DNA from: an uncultured Campylobacter sp.
GTDB taxonomy: Bacteria; Campylobacterota; Campylobacteria; Campylobacterales; Campylobacteraceae
Reading direction: 5' to 3'
Assembly (NCBI RefSeq): GCF_938045535.1
Contig: NZ_CALIMQ010000235.1
Coordinates: 1-5,939 of the forward strand
Length of the DNA stretch: 5,939 nt
Shown: positions 1-5,346 of the stretch, piece by piece
Layout: each line of letters starts with the position of its first letter
Position numbering within the stretch: the stretch's first letter is position 1
Notes under the pieces: generated by a model
The model's input: only the letters and a program-made list of their open reading frames with translations
Database searches by the model: none
Told to the model about the DNA's origin: nothing
Program-made: the position numbers and the translations under genes

Positions 1-37
1 CCAAAATTTCGGCGATCTCTACTTCAAATTCTTTCAT
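1..37 (-). CDS. Start of a small DpnD/PcfM-like protein (partial, runs off left edge)
   Basis: Seen: an ATG at 37-35 on the minus strand opens a frame that stays open to the window edge and encodes MKEFEVEIAEIL. Its first base is the last base of the upstream nuclease-like gene's neighbourhood: stop and start share position 37 in the string TGATG, so translation by re-initiation is plausible. Known: proteins with the DpnD/PcfM domain commonly begin with a very similar string (M-K-x-F-x-V-E-I-x-E-x-L), and dpnD itself is a companion gene of the DpnI restriction cassette in Streptococcus. Inference: this is probably a small DpnD/PcfM-family protein, which would fit next to a restriction-like gene. 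Only 12 residues are visible, so the family call is tentative; it could be any short protein with an amphipathic beta-strand start. Confidence 0.45.
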   Translation of the reverse strand, partial: MKEFEVEIAEIL

Positions 38-747
38 CAAATCCCCATTTTTACTTTCGCGCTCTCGCTTTCTAAGTCGTATTGTTTGGCGATACTTTCG
101 TAGCTCGCAAATTTCACGCTACCGGCAATATCTTTGTATATCGACGCGCTTATCACGCTTTGAAACTGCCTCAACCTGCCCTCATCCGCAACGATAAACA
201 TTTTGGCGTTAAAGTCCTGAAGTTCGTAAAATTTATTGAGAGAATTTTTAAAGTCTGTCGAGTGCTCAACCTCGAAAAACGCGTAAGGTAGATTTCGCTC
301 GTTAAACCAGATCGCATCGACGCTGCGCGCCTTATTTAGTATGCTCGGGTAGGCAAATTCGTAAATCGCCTTTAGCGAAGTAAGATCGTCCAGCTTTTTG
401 CTTGCGACGAAGCTTTTATTTTTATCCTGTGGCGGCACGTAGGTTTGAAATTTGCGCAGGTTGCCGATCTCTACGATAAGACCTTGAAAATAGGAGTGAG
501 TGAAGCTATCTCTCGGATTCGTGCCACTTTCAAACTCTTTTAAAATTTGCGTCTCAAGCGACTTTAAGCCCCAAAGACCCGGGCGAATCTTAAAAAACTC
601 CGCATTTTCTTGCACGATACGCCGTATAGAAGCGAATGGCGTTTTCGTCGACCACGAACTAACGTCGGTCGCAGAATAAAGTTGCGATAGAGTCGCTGCA
701 CCGCCAAGCTCTATCATCGCCGCTATCACGAAATCTTTTTGTTTCAT
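37..747 (-). CDS. Winged-helix (HARE-HTH-like) protein with restriction-endonuclease-like C-terminal domain
   Basis: The 236-aa protein has two recognisable parts. Residues 1-65 look like a HARE-HTH winged helix: a helix-turn-helix start, then TPFASIRR and FFKIRPGLWGL, the pattern that ends this fold and is thought to contact DNA. Residues 80-225 look like a PD-(D/E)XK nuclease core: HSYFQGLIVEIGNL (85-97), YVPPQDKN (103-110), then VDAIWF with D144 and FFEVEHST with E159 and E161, followed by KFYELQDF. A D-x(n)-E-x-E triad, with Glu in place of the usual Lys, is known in BamHI. HARE-HTH domains are reported fused to restriction endonucleases. The likely role is cytoplasmic DNA cleavage or modification-dependent restriction, but activity and substrate are inference. 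There is no methyltransferase in the window. The ATG sits inside the upstream stub's stop (ATGA overlap) and has only a weak ribosome site (AGCAAAG), which suggests translational coupling. It could instead be a catalytically inactive DNA-binding regulator. Confidence 0.7.
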   Translation of the reverse strand: MKQKDFVIAAMIELGGAATLSQLYSATDVSSWSTKTPFASIRRIVQENAEFFKIRPGLWGLKSLETQILKEFESGTNPRDSFTHSYFQGLIVEIGNLRKFQTYVPPQDKNKSFVASKKLDDLTSLKAIYEFAYPSILNKARSVDAIWFNERNLPYAFFEVEHSTDFKNSLNKFYELQDFNAKMFIVADEGRLRQFQSVISASIYKDIAGSVKFASYESIAKQYDLESESAKVKMGI

Positions 748-914
748 CTTTGCTTGTCCGTTTTTGTTGTCGCTAACGCTCGGATAAAATTTAACTTCAT
801 ATTAAACAAGCCTTCGCTTCGGACGCAGACGAAATTCGCAGGCGGGACGGTTAAAATTTGCGGCGTCTGCTTTGGCACGTAAAGCTGTCTAAACTCTTTT
901 TTAAAATCAAACAT
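744..914 (-). pseudogene. Truncated GyrI-like protein (N-terminal stub, 56 codons)
   Basis: This short frame starts at ATG 914-912 behind a good ribosome site (AAGGA at 924-920, 5 nt spacer) and stops at TGA 746-744. Residues 1-35 contain MFDFKKEFRQLYVPK, then QILTVPPANFVCVRSEG, which closely matches the usual start of GyrI-like small-molecule-binding proteins (consensus FDFKKE..LY.PK..P..V.VP...F..V.G.G). Those proteins are normally about 200 aa and continue with D-P-N after the final glycine. Here the similarity ends near position 810, and 21 unrelated residues follow. The stop overlaps the nuclease gene's ATG by 4 nt. The sequence therefore supports a GyrI-like gene cut short, probably by insertion of the downstream cassette or by a deletion. 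Because the frame keeps its ribosome site and is coupled to the next gene, it may now serve as a leader peptide rather than being dead. The family call rests on memory of the consensus. Confidence 0.65.
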
Positions 915-1166
915 TTTATTCCTTTTGCGAGGTAAATTTCATAAAATTTTGCGCTAGAAGCGGAGCTGAATTTTAAACGGTCATAAAATTTTACAGCATT
1001 ACGCGATCGCGCGTATGCGAAATTCTACGAAATTTTACGTTCGCCACATCGTTACAAGAAATCTTGCCGCAAGCACGTCAATATCCAGTTGCGCAATAAA
1101 ATTTAACGCCGCTACAAATATTTTAAAATTTCGCCGAAGCGTGCGGCCAAAACGGCGCCTTAAATT
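915..1166. other. Intergenic gap between lon and the accessory cassette, rich in an AT-rich 8-mer
   Basis: No convincing reading frame or RNA gene is visible in this 252-base stretch. It must contain the end of the lon transcript and the promoter of the stub-nuclease cassette, but neither can be fixed: on the minus strand there is only a poor -10 candidate (TATGAA) near 940, and one weak hairpin downstream of lon. What stands out is the repeated word TAAAATTT / AAATTTTA, at 942, 984, 986, 1030, 1097, 1124 and 1162. Confidence 0.6.
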
Positions 1167-3686
1167 TTAGACTAGCGCGAGCTTCAGTACCTCTTCGATC
1201 CGCTCTACCGGCGTTATTTTCAGATCGTTTTTGACCTCGTCCGGGATCTCCGCCAGGTCGCGCTCGTAGTTTTTGCGCGGGATCAAAACCTCGGCGATTT
1301 TGGCTTTGTGCGCGGCGATGAGCTTCTCCTTAAGCCCGCCGATCGGCAGTACCTTGCCGCTTAGCGTGATCTCGCCCGTCATCGCCAGATCGGCGCGCAC
1401 CTTGTGCTCGCTTAAAATCGACGCGATCGCCGTGCTCATCGTGATGCCCGCGCTCGGTCCGTCCTTCGGCGTCGCGCCCTCGGGTACGTGGATGTGAAGG
1501 TCGAATTTATTATAAATCTGCTCGGAATTTTGACCCTCGGAATTCTCCTCCGCGCCTAAATTTTGTGCCGCCGCCGAGCTTTTAGACACCGCGCCGCCAT
1601 TTGTGCGCAATGCGGAGTTTTTGCCAGCGCGCGAGGCTTTTGCCGCGCTACTCTCCGCGTCTTGGCCTGCTTTGAGCTTGCCCTCGTCGATAAGCACCTT
1701 CACGACGCTAAAGGCGATCTGCGCGGATTCTTTCATCACGTCGCCGAGTTGACCCGTGATCGTCATCGCGCCCTTGCCTTTGATCTTGACTGCCTCGATC
1801 TTGAGCACGTCGCCGCCTACCGCAGTCCACGCAAGCCCGTTTACGATGCCGATTTGATCGCATTTTTCGACCTCGTCAATCTCGAAAACCTTCTTATTTA
1901 GAAATTCGCTTAAATTTTTCGTCGTCACGACGATCTTTTTAAACTCTTTATCTTTTAAAATTTTAACTGCGACTTTGCGGAAGATCGCAGCGATCTGGCG
2001 GCGTAGGTTTCGCACGCCGCTTTCGCGCGTGTATTCTTCGATGATCTCGGAAAGAGCGGCTGGGTTGATCGCTACGTCGGCGGATTTTAGGCCGTGGCGC
2101 TGCAGCTCCTGAGGGATCAGATAGTCCTTAGCGATCTGAAATTTCTCCTGCGGCGTGTATGAGCTAAGCTCGATAAACTCCATCCTATCGCGCAGCGGCG
2201 CAGGTATGAGAGATACGTCGTTTGCCGTGGCGATAAAGATGATCTTGCTAAGATCGATATTGAAATTTAGATAGTAATCTCTAAAGCTCGAGTTTTGCTC
2301 CGGGTCTAAAATTTCAAGCAGAACCGCCGTCGGATCACCCTTGTATGAGCTTGAAATTTTATCGATCTCATCAAGGACGATGACGGGGTTCATCTGATTT
2401 GCCTCGATGAGACCTTGCACGATGCGGCCAGGCATTGCGCCAATGTAGGTGCGGCGGTGTCCGCGCAGCTCGTTTACGTCCTCAAGCCCGCCCAAAGCGA
2501 TACGGATGAGTTTGCGTTTAAGCGCGGTCGCGATGGAGTTCGCAAGGCTCGTCTTGCCTACGCCGGGAGGGCCGTAGAAGCATAAAATCGCGCCGCCGTT
2601 TTTGCCGTCCTCTTTGCTTTTCTTGCCGCTTGTGCCGCGAAGCTCCAAAAGCTGCTTTAGCGCAAAATACTCCTCGATGCGCGCCTTGGGCTTTTTCAAG
2701 GAGTGGTGGTCTTTATTCAGCTGAGCGGTAACGCCCTCGATGGACATCTTATGCTTGGCGGTCTTTTCAAAAGGCACCTCCAAAACCCAGTCCAGATAGC
2801 TTTGCACGAGCCCCGCATCGGCGCTGTCCGGATGGAGGCGGGCAAATTTATCGATCTGCTTTTTGATCTCTTTGTAAGCATCCTCGCCCAAATAGGGCTT
2901 TTTGGCTTCCAGCTTTTTGCGGTACTCCTCGATCTCGACATCGCGATCGGCATCGCCGCCGAGCTCCTTTTGGATCTGTTTGAGTTGCTCTTTTAAAAAA
3001 TACTCTTTGTTCGTCTTATCGATCTTGGAATGAACCTTGCTTTTGATCTCCTTTTCGAGCCTCTGCGCTTCGATCTCGTCGGAGATGTAGTTGATGAGGT
3101 TGAAAAGGCGCTTTTGCAAGTTGCTCTCTGTAAAAAATGAGTAGGCTACCTGCTTTTTTAGGCGCAGTGCGCTTAAAATGAGATCACAAACGCGCGCGGC
3201 GTCGGTGCCGTCGTCGATGGTCTTTAGCAGATCGTTCGGGAAAAAATGCGTAAGCGTGCTAAGCGTCTTGGTTTTTTCCTTCAGCACGCTTACCAGCGCG
3301 TCTAATTTCTGGTCGTTGCCGCGCTCGTCGTGGATGATATCGACGGTAGCGACCAGCGGATCTTGCGAAATTTCTTTTACGATTTTGCCTTTTAGCGCGC
3401 CTTGAAATAAAATTTTAACCCGACCGTCAGGGAGCGGCACGGTTCTCATCACGGAGCCCACGACGCCTGCGTTATAGATACCGCCGAAGCTTCTATCACC
3501 GCTAAATTCCGACTTTGAGCTTACGACCATTATCATAGATTCGTTTTTAGCGGCTAGATCGAGAGCCTTTTTGTTATGCTCGTCGCCGATGAAAAGGGGC
3601 GCTATCATAAACGGATATAAAAATAGCTCGTCCTCGACGATGATAGGTAGATCGCTCGGGAAGGTTGTATTTTGCATCAGTTGCAT
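1167..3686 (-). CDS. lon: ATP-dependent protease Lon (La)
   Basis: This is a cytoplasmic AAA+ serine protease that unfolds and degrades misfolded and regulatory proteins. The 839-aa product shows the full LonA layout. The N-terminal substrate-binding domain spans about residues 12-205 (PIIVEDELFLYPFMIAPLF), followed by a charged coiled coil at about 205-300 (KEYFLKEQLKQIQKELG). The AAA+ module spans about 305-595, with Walker A GPPGVGKTS at 372-380, Walker B VIVLDEID at 435-442, sensor-1 ATAND at 486-490 and PAPLRDRME at 496-503. The protease domain spans about 605-835, with catalytic S745 in PKDGPSAG and K788 in GGLKEKL, 43 residues apart as in E. coli S679/K722. The protein is longer than E. 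coli Lon (784 aa), mainly because of an Ala/Ser-rich insert at about 673-722. M1 is chosen as start because AGGAGG lies 4 nt upstream, whereas M4 would be too far from it. The gene follows the bamD-like gene after 8 nt, the same order as in C. jejuni as I recall it. Confidence 0.98.
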   Translation of the reverse strand: MQLMQNTTFPSDLPIIVEDELFLYPFMIAPLFIGDEHNKKALDLAAKNESMIMVVSSKSEFSGDRSFGGIYNAGVVGSVMRTVPLPDGRVKILFQGALKGKIVKEISQDPLVATVDIIHDERGNDQKLDALVSVLKEKTKTLSTLTHFFPNDLLKTIDDGTDAARVCDLILSALRLKKQVAYSFFTESNLQKRLFNLINYISDEIEAQRLEKEIKSKVHSKIDKTNKEYFLKEQLKQIQKELGGDADRDVEIEEYRKKLEAKKPYLGEDAYKEIKKQIDKFARLHPDSADAGLVQSYLDWVLEVPFEKTAKHKMSIEGVTAQLNKDHHSLKKPKARIEEYFALKQLLELRGTSGKKSKEDGKNGGAILCFYGPPGVGKTSLANSIATALKRKLIRIALGGLEDVNELRGHRRTYIGAMPGRIVQGLIEANQMNPVIVLDEIDKISSSYKGDPTAVLLEILDPEQNSSFRDYYLNFNIDLSKIIFIATANDVSLIPAPLRDRMEFIELSSYTPQEKFQIAKDYLIPQELQRHGLKSADVAINPAALSEIIEEYTRESGVRNLRRQIAAIFRKVAVKILKDKEFKKIVVTTKNLSEFLNKKVFEIDEVEKCDQIGIVNGLAWTAVGGDVLKIEAVKIKGKGAMTITGQLGDVMKESAQIAFSVVKVLIDEGKLKAGQDAESSAAKASRAGKNSALRTNGGAVSKSSAAAQNLGAEENSEGQNSEQIYNKFDLHIHVPEGATPKDGPSAGITMSTAIASILSEHKVRADLAMTGEITLSGKVLPIGGLKEKLIAAHKAKIAEVLIPRKNYERDLAEIPDEVKNDLKITPVERIEEVLKLALV

Positions 3687-3697
3687 CGCTCCTCCTA
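3687..3697 (-). promoter_or_regulatory. lon ribosome binding site overlapping the bamD stop codon
   Basis: On the minus strand the bamD stop TAG runs directly into a strong Shine-Dalgarno sequence, read as TAGGAGGAGCG before the lon ATG. AGGAGG is at 3696-3691 with a 4-nt spacer. It decides the lon start (M1 rather than M4) and suggests that ribosomes finishing bamD can re-initiate on lon. Confidence 0.8.
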
Positions 3698-4342
3698 CTC
3701 AAAAATCGCGCGATACCAAGGCGAGCGAGGTTTGATGACGTCGGTACCGTTTAATGGGGATTCTTCGATGCGCTGCTCGTAAATTTTGGCAGAACTTTCG
3801 CGGTCGGTGCGCTGGTAAAGGTCTTTGATGTCGATATTTAACTGATGCTCGGCAAGCCTGAGCTTCGTTAGCATCGTCTCAAGTAGCGGACGATACTCGC
3901 TCTGTGGATATTCAGCTATAAATTTTCGAATTTCGTCGATGCTGTTTAGCATTAGCTTTTGGTTGCGATTTGGGCGGCTAAAGGAATCGAAATTTGCTCT
4001 AATTTTTAGAAATCTTGCGTATTCGATCTTTTGCGTCGTGCCGTAGAGACGGATATATTCGTCTAGGTATTTGTTTGCTTTCTCGTAGTTTTCATCCTCC
4101 ACAAAAGCCCACGCCATAATGAGTGTCATCTTCTCAAGCAGCGGAGAGGCGATGTGTTCGCTAGAAAAGCTAGTGTAATGCTTCTCGGCATCCTCCATAT
4201 TTGCGTTATTGATATCTTCTAAAATTTTAGAATACCATGCCTCGGGGCTTAGATTAAAAAGCTCGCCGTCGCCTTTGCCACTGCAGCCGCCGATAAACGC
4301 GATAAATAGGAGAGCGGATAGAATTTTACTTAGATTTGTCAT
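3695..4342 (-). CDS. bamD: BamD-like outer-membrane assembly lipoprotein
   Basis: BamD is a periplasmic lipoprotein anchored in the outer membrane; with BamA it inserts beta-barrel proteins. The 215-aa product has a lipoprotein signal peptide: charged MTNLSK, a hydrophobic stretch at 7-17, and a lipobox I-G-G-C with the lipidated cysteine at C20. The mature part is helical and fits the tetratricopeptide-like repeats of the family: SPEAWYSKILEDINNANMEDAEKHY-type helix pairs at about 32-110, then IDEIRKFIAEYPQSEYRPL at about 134-153, which matches the typical BamD third-repeat pattern (F...YP.S.Y...). The C-terminus SPWYRAIFE resembles other Campylobacter members. Length is within the family's usual range. 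The start is supported by AAGGA at 4353-4349, 6 nt before the ATG. It is the first gene of the unit with lon. BamD is usually essential; the call as a TPR lipoprotein is firm, the name BamD somewhat less so. Confidence 0.85.
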   Translation of the reverse strand: MTNLSKILSALLFIAFIGGCSGKGDGELFNLSPEAWYSKILEDINNANMEDAEKHYTSFSSEHIASPLLEKMTLIMAWAFVEDENYEKANKYLDEYIRLYGTTQKIEYARFLKIRANFDSFSRPNRNQKLMLNSIDEIRKFIAEYPQSEYRPLLETMLTKLRLAEHQLNIDIKDLYQRTDRESSAKIYEQRIEESPLNGTDVIKPRSPWYRAIFE

Positions 4343-4366
4343 AAAAAATCCTTGGAATTTATTTAG

Positions 4367-4402
4367 CTCGTAATTTTATAGTCTTTGAGTAAATGCAAGC
4401 TT
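4367..4402 (-). promoter_or_regulatory. Probable promoter of the bamD-lon unit
   Basis: On the minus strand TATAAA at 4380-4375 (extended TATAAAAT) resembles the vegetative sigma -10 box, with a T-rich stretch (TTTACTC) just upstream and no clear -35, as is usual in Campylobacter. Transcription would begin near 4367, giving a leader of about 25 nt with AAGGA 6 nt before the bamD start. This is a pattern match only. Confidence 0.55.
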
Positions 4403-4510
4403 AAATTCCGCGTTCAAATTTAAAAATGGAATTTCTTTAAAATTTTTGTGCGTTCGGGCTTAAAAATCTTTGTAAACCAAAAAATTTACGCGATAAATTC
4501 TAAATTTAAG

Positions 4511-4534
4511 TTTAACAATAGTATAATTAGCGCC
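4511..4534 (+). promoter_or_regulatory. Probable sigma70 promoter of the prepilin-like operon
   Basis: A perfect -10 box TATAAT is at 4522-4527 in the context AGTATAATTAG, preceded by the T-rich segment TTTAACAATAG. No -35 box is evident, which is common for Campylobacter vegetative promoters. The start of transcription would be near 4534, leaving a leader of about 60 nt before the ATG at 4594. Nothing in the sequence suggests a sigma28 or sigma54 promoter instead. Confidence 0.7.
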
Positions 4535-4593
4535 GATAACGCAGAGTAAGTTTGCGTTTCCGTAATTTCAAAATTTTAAAGAAAGGATGTAAG

Positions 4594-5334
4594 ATGAAAA
4601 AAGGTTTTACTCTAATTGAGCTGATCTTTACTATCGTGATTTTGGCGATTACGACGATGGCGATCCCTCGTATCGTCGCGCAGACGACCGAGCTAAATGC
4701 CCTTGCGATCAAAGAGGAGCTCGTATATAACGCTAAAGCTTTTATGTCTCGTATATCTAAGGCGCAGTGGGATAGCGCATACGCAGGAGATGCTAGCTGC
4801 GGAGGCGATGCAAGCTGCATGAGGAGAATTCTAACGGTAAATCCACCTGCTGATGGTGCTCCCGAGGTCAGACCAGGGATTTTAAATGAAGCTAGCAGGC
4901 GCGGAATTAGCGCTCAAGCTCCAGCTACAAAAAGACAATTCGGTAGAAATGGAATTTCTTTTGGCGGCGGTCGTTATAACGATATCGACGACTACGACCA
5001 GTTCACGACCGATATAACAGTCGGTAATTTGGTGGGCTCTAGTAGTAGAGGTGATTTTATCCTCAATACTAGGATTAATGTCGATGTAGATTATGTAGCA
5101 GAGCCTTTTAATGCTGCGCAGTATGCTACCGGTACCGATATAAGTGGTGTTCTTAGTGATCGGCCTAACGACGAGTCCGCTGCCCCTACTAATATAAAGA
5201 TGGTTAGGGTTGCTGCTACGGATCTCAACGACGCCGTAGCGAGAGACGGTGCTGCTAAATCAGTTGTTTTAAAGGCATTTTTATCTAATATCGGCGTCGG
5301 CGTTCAGACAACCGTCACTAGACTATATAACTAA
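4594..5334 (+). CDS. Type IV prepilin-like protein (minor pilin / pseudopilin) 1
   Basis: The protein of 246 aa begins with a class III (type IV prepilin) leader, MKKG|FTLIEL. Cleavage by a PilD-type prepilin peptidase after G4 would expose F5, which is methylated, with the conserved Glu at position 5 of the mature protein (E9). A hydrophobic helix follows at about 9-27 (IFTIVILAITTMAIP). The globular part has a paired cysteine segment GDASCGGDASC (C69, C75), the acidic string NDIDDYDQF (129-137), reminiscent of other minor pilins, and a beta-rich C-terminus. The start is placed at 4594, not at an in-frame TTG at 4552, because the leader must start with MKKGF and AAGGA (4583-4587) lies 6 nt upstream. 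The likely role is a subunit of a type II secretion, type IV pilus or DNA-uptake pseudopilus in the inner membrane and periplasm. Which machine it serves cannot be read from the sequence. Its length is greater than a major pilin's, which favours a minor component. Confidence 0.88.
   Translation: MKKGFTLIELIFTIVILAITTMAIPRIVAQTTELNALAIKEELVYNAKAFMSRISKAQWDSAYAGDASCGGDASCMRRILTVNPPADGAPEVRPGILNEASRRGISAQAPATKRQFGRNGISFGGGRYNDIDDYDQFTTDITVGNLVGSSSRGDFILNTRINVDVDYVAEPFNAAQYATGTDISGVLSDRPNDESAAPTNIKMVRVAATDLNDAVARDGAAKSVVLKAFLSNIGVGVQTTVTRLYN
4786..4821 (+). repeat. Tandem 18-nt duplication encoding GDASC(G/M)
   Basis: GGAGATGCTAGCTGC (4786-4800) recurs as GGCGATGCAAGCTGC (4804-4818), 18 nt later, with two mismatches. 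In frame this gives GDASCG followed by GDASCM, so it doubles a cysteine inside the pilin-like protein. It may be a short tandem duplication; alternatively the two halves are a selected cysteine loop. Confidence 0.6.
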
Positions 5335-5340
5335 TAGGAG
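5335..5340 (+). promoter_or_regulatory. Ribosome binding site of the second prepilin-like gene
   Basis: TAGGAG directly follows the TAA stop of the first pilin-like gene and sits 6 nt before the ATG at 5347. It fixes that start and links the two genes in a 12-nt gap. Confidence 0.75.
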
Positions 5341-5346
5341 CGCGAG

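Noticed and set aside
82..291. Open frame of 69 codons on the plus strand
   Set aside because: It is antisense to the nuclease-like gene, with no ribosome site or recognisable domain.
1002..1011. Palindrome CGCGATCGCG
   Set aside because: GCGATCGC-like strings also appear inside lon as ordinary codons; a single copy in the gap gives no ground for a functional site.
1133..1147. Hairpin GCCG-7 nt-CGGC downstream of lon, as a terminator
   Set aside because: The stem is only 4 bp and the tail on the minus strand is mixed A and T rather than a T run, so it is not convincing.
915..1166. CRISPR array or tRNA gene in the gap, given the regularly spaced AT-rich words
   Set aside because: The repeated unit is only 8 bp, the spacing is uneven, and no cloverleaf or repeat of CRISPR length is present.
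1563..1901. Open frame of 112 codons on the plus strand
   Set aside because: It lies wholly inside lon on the opposite strand, has no ribosome site and encodes an Arg/Cys/His-rich product typical of an antisense shadow of a GC-rich gene.
4383..4397. TTTGAGT next to the bamD promoter, as an HspR (HAIR) operator half-site controlling lon
   Set aside because: The HspR site needs CTTGAGT-N7-ACTCAAG; only one half is close and the second half-site does not match.
4552..4593. In-frame upstream TTG that would lengthen the first pilin-like protein by 14 residues
   Set aside because: A prepilin leader begins at MKKGF, the ribosome site is just upstream of 4594, and the extra residues include no plausible signal.
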